From Himantopus leucocephalus (taxonomy: Eukaryota; Chordata; Aves; Charadriiformes; Recurvirostridae), in NCBI GenBank assembly GCA_003993805.1, contig RSEF01000005.1, forward strand, positions 34,273,583 to 34,337,582: a stretch of 64,000 bases of DNA, in the 5' to 3' direction. Shown here one piece after another: positions 35,954-48,810 of this stretch. The translations under genes and the position numbers were made by a program. The notes under the pieces are model-generated. The model saw only the letters and a list, made by a program, of their open reading frames with translations. It was not told where the DNA came from and searched no databases. Numbering within the stretch: the first letter of the stretch is position 1; each line of letters begins with the position of its first letter.

Positions 35954-37590
35954 CTGCAAGCTTTCTATGTATGAATCCCCAGACTTCAGCAGCAGTTCCT
36001 TAATTTTGAAGGGCTTATAGAGACAGCCTCAGAATCTGTAAGTGCATTTACACATTTGAAACCACATACATTAGCTGGATCAATGTCAGTGAAAATGCTT
36101 AACATTCTTCTTCAAAACAGAATCTTGAAATCTGTTAGCCTCCCTCTCATTTTTCCATTATCTCTCTTCTTGCTGACTGCCAAACAGGAATAATTTTTCC
36201 AAAGCCTTGAATACCAAATCTATTACTCTGTTCTATATTAGTTCTTATACCCTCCCTTGGGTGCTTACGCAGTGGATGAGCAGTGAAAGGAGCACTATAG
36301 TTTGCAATAGCGTATAAAAGATTGAATCTGTCAGCAATTGAGGTGCTACTGTAAATTGACTTTTCATTAAAATTTTGCTTTTCTTGTCCATTCGTCTGCT
36401 ACACTGCCAGTTTATAGGAAGCAAACAGGCACTGGAAGTTCATTAATATCAAGTAAACAGCCAAATGAAACTATTACCCAAATTTCAAATGCGAGTTCTG
36501 CCCATCACCCATGCTGGAGGCTGAGTGGCAATGAAACTAGATAAAGACGTTTCCTCTTACTCATGCAAAATGGTATTGCTTCTGCTACGAATATTACTCT
36601 ATATGACGAAGAAAATATTTGGCACGGTGATCTCTGCTCCAACAGAACAGAAAATGCTTCTCCTAGACAATGAGCTTCTATGGGCAGTTAGGGACCACTG
36701 GCAGCACAGATATTTTGGAAAAACAGCCGAAAAATGAACTTTCTTTTGATAAATACTTTCTGCCATCATTTGATTTCCTGTTTAAATTTGCTCCTGCTGA
36801 AAAAAAGAAAAAAATGACAGGGAAAAATTGTGAGTAATCTCAACAGCTTGTCAGAAGAGAAACATATTCCTGAGGTGACCTACCTGCCTCATATTAAGGC
36901 TTTTTTTCTCAACAAATTGCTGTTAATAAACATTTGTTCAGCTACATATCAAGTGTTTTCAGATGAATGATTGTGTGATTTCTGTTACTGAAATAAAACA
37001 TAACTGTGATCATGTTCCTTTAAACCAGTTCCCTTTCTCCGTTTTTTTTTCTGTGCAGATATGTTCATTTCTGTGTCATGCTTATGGTGATCCATGAGCA
37101 CATAAATATGGAAAACTTTAAAAGAAATACATTTCACTGTACAGATCTGTTGTTTTTCATTCGGTTGAGACCAGCATGATCCAACCAGTGTTTTCTTGCA
37201 TGTGGAGTCTGGTCTATCACAGAGGTCTTTTTGGGAGTGAGATGGAGATACTGGCTCACAAAGGCAGGTGACCGGAGCCTGACTGGCTGTCTCCAGCTGC
37301 AAGGAAGAGGTGCGGCTACAGCCTGCCTCATCCCCTCACACACCTGGGTACAACCTGGCAGTGGAATTAAAACCTAGCCATGGTGTTTCGGCATGGGCCA
37401 AGGAGGGCTACAGCAGGCTCTGATAAGACTGGTCTGTCTTCTCTGAACCGAAAGAACATAGTCATGCTGTGTTCTTGCCACTTGTACTTAAGTACACTTT
37501 TGAATATTATGAGTGGGCAGTGGAGCACTACTGTTAAAGGTGCAAAGTGGAGAACCTGAAAAAAGAAAAACTGAGACAAATTTAGCTAAG
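35954..37590. other. Non-coding, nothing recognised
   Basis: Open frames to 105 codons without domains. No repeat family recognised. Confidence 0.55.
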
Positions 37591-37634
37591 CATTTTCATT
37601 AATTTTCATTAATTTTCATTAATTTTCATTAATT
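37591..37634. repeat. 10-bp tandem repeat (AATTTTCATT)4
   Basis: Four consecutive decamers (the first with a C in place of the leading A) followed by AATT. Each unit carries a TTCATTAATT string, so the array presents evenly spaced ATTA cores one helical turn apart. Confidence 0.95.
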
Positions 37635-40190
37635 GTTAAGGTGATCTAAGAGATGAGAGATTCAGGCTCAAATTCCTTCCTTAACTGATTCAGAACGGGA
37701 ACCAAAATTGAGACTTATAATTTTTATATATGTGGGCTAGCCAGTGTTCTGAGGTGACTGTTTTGTCGCTGGGAATCTGTAAAATATTTAAACAAGTTTG
37801 AAGATCGTGAGCAAGTAACTCGGTTATTATATTGCCAGGTGGTTATGTTGCTCAACTGACTTCCATTCTTGCTGAATTCTCTGCACCAGTGACTATTCAG
37901 TATTATGCATAAAGTATCTATGGAAAAAAGAGAGTGTTGCTTTAAAACATACACTATTTCATTCACTGTGGTATCCCTAGGAGAGGGGTTCAAGGGAAGG
38001 AAATGGCTTTTTGATTTTTAATACCATCTATGAATGCATTAATACGAAAGCCTTCAAATTTTTAGGTATTTAAGTCTTCATCTGTTTAACCAAAAATTAA
38101 AACTAGATCAAACTTACTGCTGACATTTTTAACATTTTTTTCCTTTCATTTGTCAAAAAAGGGTCTAGTGTGGCATATAATTTGAGATTTGACTGAACCA
38201 GCAAGTGTTTTGCTAGGAGCTCTGGGTACGGCAGGGGTCCTCCACATCACCCAAATTACCTCTGGAAAATATAGGTGCAATCTGTTACATTAATTTTTGT
38301 TTTAATTCAGCCAACAGTTTTGTTTACAAAGATTATATATACAAAGATGTTATAGCATGCAGTGAAAATGTATAGGTATCAAGTTATTTGGGAATAATAT
38401 ATCATATATAGTAATTACTACTGAAGGGTCTAATCAATTTTAATAGACATCTTTAAATTCTGCCGTCCTTTTGTGTTGATACATGCTACAACTTCTGACA
38501 ATATTCTTCAATACTGTCACTAAAAGCAGATCAATTACAGCATATCCTTTTAACAAGTTTGAAACAAAATATGCTAAGGATATTAAAAATGTGCCAAGTA
38601 TGTTACGCCCACTGCCAGTTTCAGTACTAGTAAATTATCCTGTTTTGCAAGTCATTGCCTGTTGCTGTTCACAGATTATGTGAATAAACCTCCAGCTTTC
38701 ATTCATTGCCTTCTATTTTTGAGCAAGAGTTTGGAGGAAATTTATATTTTTAAGTGTTCGTAAGTGATTAGACACAGTAATGAAAGCAATTTAAAAAATC
38801 TAGCATGTTTTTTCCACCTACAGATTTTCCTTTCTTTACTATAGGATAAAATAAGTCTGACATTTCAGCCTCTAGCTACAATATAGGTTTTTCTTATTAA
38901 CGCAGCTTGTTTGTTACAAGAAGTTGCTTTGATATAGTGCTAATTAGGAAATATATTATGAAATATAGACATTGTGATTTGAATGGAGATTATGTGGGTG
39001 AGGTAAAAAACTGGAGTGGCAAACCAGTTTGAAAGAGACAAGAGCCTTTTAAAACATGCTGTGTTGTAGAGGGAAGGGTACTCAGACTTCAAAGGCAACA
39101 CAGATAACATTTTCTCCCACTGGTCAAGTACTCAAATATAATATAAGAAGCAGTTTTCATAGCACTTCCAATCTTTAATACACTTGCAAAATTCTATATA
39201 GTGATAAAACTTGTGTTAGCTTGCTCTCTTCTAGTGGGTTAGGCAGGCAGTTTCTGAGGAGGCTGGCAAGAGTTAATACACCAACAATGCAGCTGGAAAC
39301 TCTTGGCTTTTGTTGGATTACATTAGAAATCCCAACATTAGCTGGCGAGGTTTAACCAGTTTTTGTCTTCTTGGTAACGTTCACCTGAATTTTCTGCACC
39401 CACTTCCCCTCCCCCCGCTTTCCCATATATCCCTCTATCAGTGCAAATATATCAATTAGGTAGTATTTAGATAAATTCTCCACACATTGTAACTGACAGC
39501 GTGCTTTGCAATTTACATTTACCATTATTGAAAACACTAGTGGGTCTGATAAGTTATTTTCATGTTTAAGTTTGCATTTTAGTTTTACAGAACAGTTATT
39601 GGAAAGAAATTTGCCAAAAATATTAGGGACAGCGTTATTAGCTCACAGCCTGAATGATACGAAACAAAGCACCACGTGTGCTCAGTTAGCCAAATGGCAA
39701 GGATTGGCCTGAGATGACGAACTCTCCTCCTGAGATTGTGACATGCGATCGATCTGGGTTGCTGAGTTGTCTGAGCATTAACCTGAATAATTTAAAATTT
39801 TCCAGATTGAAAAGCTGTTTATAGTCAGAAAATCTGAAGTGGCTGCCAACCCTCCCTAAGAAGCCTGTGTAGTTCACTTGTTATGGATTTGCTTGTTCTG
39901 TAAAAGTTTACAGAGAAGAATCTTTATCAGAGCTCTATTTTGTTTCCTATAGCTGGTTTTTGGACATACATGACCAGAAGGGAATTGGCCTTGGTGTATG
40001 GGAATTTCTTTGTCAGACTAAAACATGATGAGGTGGTGTATCCACTTTAATATGCTCTTACATTTGAGAAGAAAAGATAAGCTATGATATACAGCGGAAA
40101 AAAACCCCCCGAACGTCCTCATTCCATCTTCGGATTTTCTCTGGAAGGGATTTAAGGACTCTGGCCATCTGGATGTCTGGCAACTCAGTC
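37635..40190. other. Non-coding, nothing recognised
   Basis: No gene or named repeat recognised. A C-rich run (CCCCTCCCCCC) lies near 39406-39416, and an unexplained mixed-composition stretch at about 39700-39870 (GACATGCGATCGATCTGGG). Confidence 0.5.
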
Positions 40191-40375
40191 AGAGCTGTGG
40201 CTACTGTGTGTGTGCAGATTAACTGTGTAGCACATGCACAGTAAGTCCAATGTGTCCAGTACACATCAGACCTGCTGCACATGTGCTGCACAGATGGTCT
40301 GTGCATACACAGTAAATCAGATATGTTAAGCCTACTGCGCATATGCAAACCATCTGTGCATTGCACGTATATATA
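40191..40375. repeat. Degenerate tandem repeat, TGCACATGTGC-rich
   Basis: Units of about 50-60 bp share GCACATG.GCAG.AGG...CTGAT...TTACTGTG.ATG (read on the complement). One copy spans about 40205-40295 and a second about 40300-40350. The palindrome GCACATGTGC is included. Divergence between the units shows that the duplication is old. Confidence 0.5.
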
Positions 40376-41102
40376 TTTTTGCATGGGAAATCCCTAGTCA
40401 GAGCATGAAAGGTTGTGGCAGAGAGGAACTCCAGTGGTAGAGAGACCGTGAGAGACTCTGACAGTGGCATAAATTAAAGCAGTTCCTTGCCTGGTTTTGC
40501 TTTTGCCCGGACCAAAGCTGCAACAAATCAGTTCCTCAGAATCAGAAAGTGCGACTAGCTGCTCAACAGTTTCCTTCTCTGTAGCAATTGGCTGCAGGAG
40601 ACAATCTGCGTCAAAACCATTAGTTTTATAGGCAGTGATTATCAGCTCCCTATTACCTCCCTAAACTAGCTAGAACTGCAGCTAGTTCATGAGGTAGCTC
40701 GAATGAACAAGGTACGGTATTTTACTTATCCAATAAAATAGTGGTGCTTATTGTGCAAGCCTCAGGGATATGTTTAGCCAATTATCTTTCTTTTATTTCC
40801 CAGTGAACCTTTTGCTTCTGTTCTAAGTATCAGCATTTTTACACAGGCTGTTTGAGCCTCATAGGGATGCGTACTGGTTAGTACATAGACACAGCTACAT
40901 ATGTATATAAAAATACATTTTGTTCAGTGTATATGCAAGTTATTGTTTATTATGTTTGTTTATGTACACCCTTAAATCCCAGTCCCGACAGGGGTTTGTG
41001 TAACTCTTTAAACTAGATGTGCTTTAGGTCTGTCTCTAATGAATTCTATGGATTATCTTCAAGAGCCCCTTTTCTATGGCACAAAGCAACTTTGCTTATC
41101 TA
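40376..41102. other. Non-coding, nothing recognised
   Basis: Single-copy-looking sequence with no open frame or repeat family recognised. Confidence 0.55.
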
Positions 41103-41963
41103 ACTGATACGCTTGAGGGAAGGGGTGCCATGTAGAAGTACCTTGACAGCCTTGAGAACTGAACCAGTGTGAACCTCATGAAGTTCAACATGGCCAAGTG
41201 CAAGTTCCCACACCTGGGTCAGGGCAGTCGCCAGCATCTGTAAAGGCTGGGTGGTAAATGGATTGAGAGCAGCCCTGCAGAGAAGGACCTGACCATACCA
41301 GTAGAAGAAAAACCAAGTATGAGCCAGCAATGTGCCCTTGCAGCCCAGAAAGCCAATTGTACCCTGGGCTGCATCAAAAGATGCGTGGCCAGCAGGTCGA
41401 GGGAGGTGATTCTGCCCCTCTACTCTGCTCTTGTGAGACCCCACCTGCAGTACTCTGTCCAGCTCTGGAGTCCGTGGTACAAGAAGGACATGGACCTGTT
41501 GGACTGTGTTGAAACAAGGGCCACAAAAATGGCCAGAGGGCTGGAACACTTCTCCTCTGAAGACAGGCTGAGAGAGTTGGGGTTGTTCAGCCTGGAGAAG
41601 AGAAGGCTCTGGGGACACCTTGTTGCAGCCTTTCAATACTTAAAGGGAGCATATAAGGAAGATGGAGAGAGACTTTTACCAGGGTCTGTAGTGACAGGAC
41701 AAGGGGCAACAGTTTTAAACTAAAAGAGGGTAGACTAAGATTAGATATTAGGAAGAAATTCTTTAAAATGAGAGTGGTGAGACACTGGAACAGGTTGCTC
41801 AGAGAAGCTGTGGATGCCTCATCCCTGGAAGTGTTCAAGGTCAGGTTGGATGGCCTTTGAGCAACCTGATCTAGTGGAAGATGTCCCTGCCCATGGCAGG
41901 GGAGTTGGAACTAGATGATCTTTAAAGCTCCCTGCCAACCCAAACCATTCTGTGATTCTATGA
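41103..41963 (+). mobile_element. CR1 LINE, 3' third
   Basis: The element starts just after the RT catalytic core (LEG.G region, GAACCTCATGAAGTTCAACA). It continues through [40 protein letters not shown] and [20 protein letters not shown]. It ends in a complete 3' tail: GGAACTAGATGATC, CCTGCCAACCC, ATTCTGTGATTCTATGA. The frame is open from 41319 to 41723 but stops before the normal C-terminus, and earlier stops (41240, 41272) break it. It is 5'-truncated and inactive. After the tail comes AATTACACAAATTACACAAA. Confidence 0.95.
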
Positions 41964-44900
41964 ATTACACAAATTACACAAATTTCTTCCACAGCCGAAA
42001 GTTCTTATTTTAATGTTGTACCATTCTGATGCATTTGATTATTTGCTAGTTTTCTTTGCAACAAATAATGACATAATTTTGCCAAGCTGATGAATCCTAA
42101 GATGTTTAGAATGTAGTGTTTCTTATTGTGTTCTCTTGGATGATTTGGTGCTGTTATTAGGTCTAAAAACCTCAATCATTTAAATAAAAACCCAAACCCA
42201 TAGATATACATGCAAATAGAGTATTGCAAAGTGAAGATAAGAATGAAGTTTAGTCTAATATTAATTGGCTGCAAATTAAATTTGTTGCGGCAACATGGTC
42301 AGGACGATAGTTCCTGGATTCAAAAATACTGGGAAGTCGTAGGCCTTAACTGAAAAGGTTTCCATGCATCACATCCTTTCCTATAATAAAAGGAAAAGTG
42401 CACATACAGCGTTATTATGACCAAGTCAGTACACATACCTGTTAACAAGTCAGTACCTCATACCTTACCTCATTTTTGAAGAGGCAACAACAGCTGTGAT
42501 CACTGGAAGGGCCTTGGGTAAGAGGGAAATGTCTGTCTTGTCAGATAGAGGAAAACAAATATTGAGGAAGAACAAAGGTACAATTCCAAACTCCAAGGAC
42601 TATGAAAACAAACTTCTGAATAATGTATTCTTGTATGAACTTTATATATATCTTTCTGAGATTCATTTTCTAAAGGCATAATGATCTATATATGTAGCAA
42701 TTTACATTAAATTAAGATTTAAAAATAAGGAATTCATAAGTTATTTATGCCTGTAATGTCGTAGCGCCATTATGCTGCAATCCTTTCCTCAGTGGAATTA
42801 AAGGAAGTTTTTGGTAACCTCTGTAGGTTTGGTGGAGGATTATATTTGCTCCTTCTCACATATGAAAGCAAATTTTCTCATTACATTTCTCACAATATTT
42901 GAAAAATTGGCTTGGAACTAGCTTTGATCCATCCCATAATACTTTGGTTCATGACTTGCAAGGCTAATTTGGCACCTGTATTATGAAGTCATAGTAGCGC
43001 GCAGCCTGACTCTGGTAAATTCTTTGCTAACAGAACATGCAGTTTGCAAACTCAAGGTGCTCAACAGTTAAAGGGATACCAGAATTAAGATTGCCTTTGA
43101 GGGTACTGAGACTCAGAAATCCCATCTTCCTTTCTGGTCTTGGAGAGGAGTGCTCTTCAGTGGGCTCAGGCTTTCGCACGCTCCGGCCCTTTGCTCTGTT
43201 GTCTCACCTATCCAGCCCACTCCTAATTGCTTAGTCGTTTCTTCCCAACCGTCTCACCAAACCAGTCCAAGCCTTACCATTCTGAATTTCCCATCTCAAA
43301 TTCCCAGTATCTTTCTCCTAGTATTCTCTCCCCTTTCTACCCCTACCTCTCCATGCTTTAGGTAATATTTCTGCTTTTGTTCTTGTTTTTTCGTTGAAAA
43401 CTGCCAGTACCTATGGGCAGTGAATTTATCCCTACTTTTATTCTGGGAAGAGCTGTAACTTTCTTGGCCAAAAACTTTCAGACAAAATCAACCTCCCTCA
43501 AATACTAGCAATAGGCCGGGTTTTACAAGTATTTTAATACAGTAATAAATCATATGGAGTCATTGTTTGAAGTGCTGATTTCCAATATGTTGTAAATAAT
43601 CCATTGAATCAGAGAGAAATACCTGAATGAATAAAATAGGCAGGATTTTTCTGTAATACAAATTAGAAACACATACTTCAGAGTTGGGATGATTTGGAAA
43701 GAAGACGCTGGAAACATCTTTGTTGCAAAAGTGCAACAAACAATAAGCTGTGACATATCAAGGGATCTGTCATTTCTAGTTAGAGTTCATCCCGCCTCAG
43801 AAAGCAACAAGATAGATGGAGCAGTAAAAGAGAAAGAAGGAAAAAAGAGAAAGAAAGGAAGGCTTAAATAAAGGGGGATAGAGATAGGGGCAGGAAAATT
43901 GTAGAAGATTATTTGAGGCCGTCTCCTTGACCCTAGCCTACCCCCACTGCTGCAGCCACTGGTCAGGGTGAAGTCAAGCTGACAATAGCTATTCATCATG
44001 CTGTAAACTTGAATGTAAAATGAAAACCACAACTACCTCGTATGATGCAAGTAGGTACAGGAAAGGATTAAATCAATGGAAGATGTTATCCCAAAGCAAA
44101 ATAGGAATTCTTATTAAATTCAGCTCTTGCTAGAAGCAACTGATTTTTTCACCCTTAAGCTACAAATGCATGCATGTAATACACCTTCATACCTAGTCAG
44201 GTGTGTTGGAATTCCGGAGTCGTTATTTGACCCACTCCTCCAATTTCTTTTTGTCATTAAGCTGGATAATGTTCCCATGGATGATTTGCTTTTGAAGATG
44301 AGCAGATGATGTACAGTGAGGAAAAATAGTTATTATTTGCTTTCAGGGAGGCTTCTCAGATTTTCCTTCTTCATTTACTTCAAAAACTGATAATGGTTTT
44401 AATTTCTTTGTCTGAATCAAGGAGTTAAAAAATATCATCCTTAGAAAACCCATTGTTCCTTTCTGCAAAATCTTTTTTCTTGAAAGACAGAAGTACAGCA
44501 GGCATCAGTTCATCGTCAGGGAATTTCTGCAGTTGGGCTGATATGTGGAAGTAAATGTTCTCCCCTGAAGCACAGATGATGATGTCAGTAAGTGTAGAAA
44601 AAGAGTTCCTTTAAAAAAAAAAAAAAAAGAAAAAAAATATCTGTGTTCTTCCTCCTGTTTCTTACCATCCCTGAAGGAGGGAAATTCATCAGGTGTCACA
44701 GTACTACGGTGTAAGTATCTCAAAACAGTCTATTAATCTTGACTAACAAAATGCTTGACTAACAAATTGCTTAAGGCTGTGCTGCAATGCTGGGCCAGTC
44801 TGGAAAGAACTTAAAAAGAAGGAATGCAGTTTGCTTCTGTTATGTGCACACGTCTGCACATGTACTTTGGAATGACCCCTTCATTCTACAAAGAATGTGA

Positions 44901-45647
44901 TTGTCCATCAATTTCTGCTCTTAGTACCAAAGTACATCAATTAATTAAAACTATCTGGTTAATGTGAACTTACTTTTTTTAGACCTTCATAATGGATTAT
45001 CTGTATACAACTACTGCTTCACTGTTTAAACCGAACCTGTTTCGTATCCAAGTAAAATAACTGCAACACCTTCTCTTCCTTTCCTTACCCCTAAAAATAA
45101 CAATTGTCACAACCGAAGAACACAGCAGTACTTCAGTTATTTGTCAGAAATCACCTCACAGACAATGACAGCTCCAGTTCCTTGTTATAACTGGACGGTG
45201 AAAAAGTTAAAGGGTGTCTAAAATAGAGGTGTTGGCCCTTTGACTGACAGGTGCCACAGAACTGCAGTGTGTCCTGCCTTCTTCCCAAAAGCCAAGATCT
45301 CCTTCAAAACTCTGGGAAGATCCTTATACTTAATGGAAATTGTCTATTTAAAGAACCGGTGCATGGAAATGAATAATAAATCATTTTTTATCCATAATTT
45401 CATCAGTATAAGTAAAAATTCATCTGCAGCTTCTGATTTTCATAAGATGTGCTGCTAATTGTGTCACTGATTTATCACTAGAAAAACAGTTTATTCAGTG
45501 GAATAGACCCAAACCATTAACACGCTGGCCTTTCACGATGCATTTTAAAGGCACTATAAAAAAAAATTTTCATCTATTTTCAGCTCACGCAACTCACATC
45601 TAATTTGGTTGTGGTGGCTGATTATTATATTTCTAATTTATTTTGTA

Positions 45648-45655
<8 letters not shown>
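41964..45655. other. Non-coding, nothing recognised
   Basis: Open frames below 85 codons. Purine-rich AAAGAGAAAGAAGG stretch at 43827-43863 and an A-run at 44612-44627. No gene or repeat family recognised. Confidence 0.55.
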
Positions 45656-45702
<47 letters not shown>

Positions 45703-45715
45703 TTNTTTTTTTTTT
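45656..45715. repeat. Poly(T) tract of about 60 bp with one N
   Basis: T-run broken by one C (45683) and one N (45705). It ends TTTTTTCAG, which mimics a splice acceptor, but no donor or frame follows. It could be the poly(A) tail of a minus-strand retrocopy, but no recognisable retrocopy lies to its right. Its length is unreliable because of the N. Confidence 0.9.
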
Positions 45716-46171
45716 CAGTTGGCAGCCTATTTTAGGGCTCTGTCTTTGTAGAATATTTTAAATGCTGAGAAAGCCATTAATTTATCTACAGGTACATAGG
45801 TCTTCTGTGTAGAGAGATAGATTTACAACTTAATACTGGATGAGTAGCTAGCTCCATTTGGGAAACTGCAGTCTTCACCACAGAGAATTTCTGTTTCCAA
45901 AACACATTTACTAGCCAACAGTTTAAAATGATCTCTGTCCAAAATCAGGGCATGGGTGTATCACATCCTTTATATAAGTGAAATGTGTGCTGGTTAATAA
46001 AAATACATGGAATATTGAAATGTACCAGTATATAATTCGTGTTGTATCACAATAATCAAAATATTAACAGCATCTCTTTCATCTGTGAATTATGTCATGT
46101 TTCACTTGCATTTTTCATGTTATCATCAGTTGAATGTCTGCCTTTAACTACAGAAGTGTGGACATATGCTT

Positions 46172-46226
46172 AGTATCATAGTACTCAGAGATGGAAAAGA
46201 CCAGCTACATAATCAATTCTCTAAAG
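46172..46226 (-). mobile_element. Possible old CR1 3' end
   Basis: AGTATCATAGTACTCAGAG, then ATGGAAAAGACCAGCTACAT, then AATCAATTC resembles the complement of an old CR1 tail (ATCATAGAATC...GGTTGGAAAAGACCTC...GATCATC). It is decayed and only about 55 bp long. Confidence 0.45.
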
Positions 46227-48424
46227 TTTTTCAAGTAAGAACCCAGTTAGCTTTGAGTAGAAAAATGTAAACAGTCAGTACATTGGTAGAGCTGTGGAAG
46301 TCACATAGTTAGGTTTTGGTGAATAAAGCTGGTTTCATCTGCAATTGCTGAAATATTGTTAGATCTCTCTTTGACATTCTGCTATTTAGGCACTACTTCC
46401 ATTTTAAATTTCTGTTTCTTTTCTATGGGTAGAAGTAATACTTTCTGAAATAGTACTATTGTGTATTATTATATTATTATATATCACATAAGTCATATAA
46501 AATAAAAATAATATAAAAATATATGTAGCAAATAAAAATGGTACTCTTCATATCCCTCATTTAATGAGAAAAAAAAAATTGCTTAATCTTCCTAAATTTC
46601 ACATTAGCTTAAATGTTCAAGGATTCAAGATAACCCAAATAACTTTGAATGAATTCTGAAACCTCTGTAAAGGGGAGAAAGAGGAAAAAATATTTCCTGA
46701 CCCCAGCCAGTCATTACCTTAAGATTTCAATCAAGAGGACCGCTAGTATTCATAATTTTGTTTTCTATCTTGTGCCTATCTATGCCAATATGCCTGTGTA
46801 AGGCATTTCACAAGGCAAAGAAATTGTATTGCATTGGTGTTTTTTTAGAAAATGTTATACGCCTGGGTTTTTTTCTCTATCAGAACCTTATGCTTGTGAT
46901 GATAAAAGTAATTTTATAATTCAGCCTCTGCATTTTCTCCTGCAAGTTCTTTCCCTTCCAACATGGGAAGCTGCAAAACCTTCCTGCTACAGAAGCTTTA
47001 TAAAAGTGCATATCTACATTATACCAAATTAGTAATTACAGTAGAAAATTATGTTCTTTTTTTTTCTTCTGGATTTTATTGGTAAATACTTAAAATGTGC
47101 TCCTTAAATCTATTTGTCTGATCAGTTTTCTTGAAATTTCACTTCACTTAAAGCTGGTCTCAACTGCAAAACCAAAAATCTGAAGAAGCTTATGATGTGA
47201 AAGTCAAAGTTTGACGTATTCTCTGGAGTGTTGCAAAGCAAAAACACAATACTATTTCCAACATAACTACCAGAGATGGTAAAAAAATGCTTCCACAAAT
47301 AATCACATTTAAAAACAAATTAGCTTTGATGAAGCTGATTTCCATTTTTGTTTTATTTCTCCCTCAGTGTTCAACTGACAAATGCAAATTTCAGGAAGCC
47401 TAATGAAAAGCACAATTTTAAACAGACCTGTTTACAAAAAGTAATTTCTAAATACAGAAATATGATTTTGATTAGTAATTAGGGAATCGCCTGCTTAGGA
47501 GTATAAACAGTATCTTGTGACTCACGCAATCAGCTACACGTACCCAGCATGAGCAGCATTTCAGTTTGAATAGAGCTACATTTGATAACCTTTAGAAACA
47601 AAAGAAACTTGTAAAAGGAGGTTCATAAAGTAATAAATACATTCGAAGAAATCATTCTCTGTACAGAATTCTCCATACAACAAAGATTCACTATTAAAAT
47701 TGAAGATGTTTGATACTATGAAACACACAGAAAAGACTGATGGTTCCAAAGATGAGGAGTGTTTCTTTGCTGATACAAGAAAACATATTTTTAAATCTTC
47801 CTAAAAGCCTTTAGATGAACCTCATGATGTTTTTATGTTCCCTAGACTTTTTCATCATAGACTTGTGTTGCTTTGCTTTAGTTTCTTTACAATGCTTTCC
47901 ACTGTGATGTGATCATTCAGAAGTTAATTTTATCCTTTAACATAGTGTTGTACTTAAATTGACTATGAACTTCTGCATGCATCTCATTTCTGATTTCTTC
48001 TTTATTTTTTACTGCTAACCAAGGATACCTATCCAGTACTTTTGAAGCACTACTCCACAATATTCATTGTTTTAATTGTTACTGTCCGATTAACTGCAGA
48101 GTCCACTTTCAGATGGAGGATTTATTTATCTTAGTTCCCATTGCTCTCTCCCTTATATTATTGCTTCGGAAGCAACTTTAGGCATCTCATGTCTGATATC
48201 TGAGGTTTTAGTTTGTATTAATTCAGTTTGGTTTTAGTAATTTTCTATGTCTAGATACTTGGTTTACAAAAAAAAGCTATAATTATTGGTGATAATTTTT
48301 TATCTTCAGCCAGTAGAGATAAGCACCAAATTCTATGAAACTTTGAGAGCTATTGAGATATTTAGCCTTAGAAAGGCAAGAAGTGTTTCTGAGGGTTACA
48401 TATTTTGCATGGCTAAATGAAAGC
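46227..48424. other. Non-coding, nothing recognised
   Basis: AT-rich, with a TATTATTATATTATTATA stretch near 46464-46482. No gene or repeat family recognised. Confidence 0.55.
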
Positions 48425-48545
48425 TAAGGGTAGTGTATTTCATCGGCTCAATGGTCCACCTAGCCTAGTACCAAGTCTGAAACAGTGGCAAGGAGTACAT
48501 TTTGACAGAAGTGGATATGATAATGAGATACATACAATGACAGTT
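48425..48545 (+). repeat. Old amniote retroposon remnant
   Basis: ATGGTCCACCTAGCCTAGTA, then CCAAGTCTGAAACAGTGGCA, then AGGAGTACAT matches a repeat common in turtles, crocodilians and birds (TGGTCCATCTAGCCCAGTATCCTGTCTC...GACAGTGGCC). I recall the consensus but not its formal name with certainty. Ends are approximate. Confidence 0.55.
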
Positions 48546-48710
48546 CTCCTGTTGTATTCTCCCAGCTTCATTTTAACTACTTCAGTGAAGGCTCTGTGCA
48601 GATAAGTTTGAGAACAAAACCCAAATAAATTGGTAATGACTAATGCGGTACTTAGAATGTAAACTTTCTAAAAATCTTTTGTTTGACTGCAAGGAACAAA
48701 AATAAAATAA

Positions 48711-48810
48711 NNNNNNNNNNNNNNNNNNNNNNNNNNNNNNNNNNNNNNNNNNNNNNNNNNNNNNNNNNNNNNNNNNNNNNNNNNNNNNNNNNNNNNNNNN
48801 NNNNNNNNNN
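48711..48810. other. Assembly gap (100 N)
   Basis: Placeholder gap of unknown size. Both flanks are A-rich (AATAAAATAA before, a 17-base A-run after), so simple sequence probably stopped the assembly. Confidence 0.98.

Noticed and set aside
41100..41636. 178-codon minus-strand open frame
   Set aside because: It is antisense to the CR1 coding sequence at 41.1-42.0 kb and is a shadow of it.
45656..45720. Poly(T)-CAG as a splice acceptor
   Set aside because: No open frame with a donor follows, and the tract is a plain homopolymer with an N.
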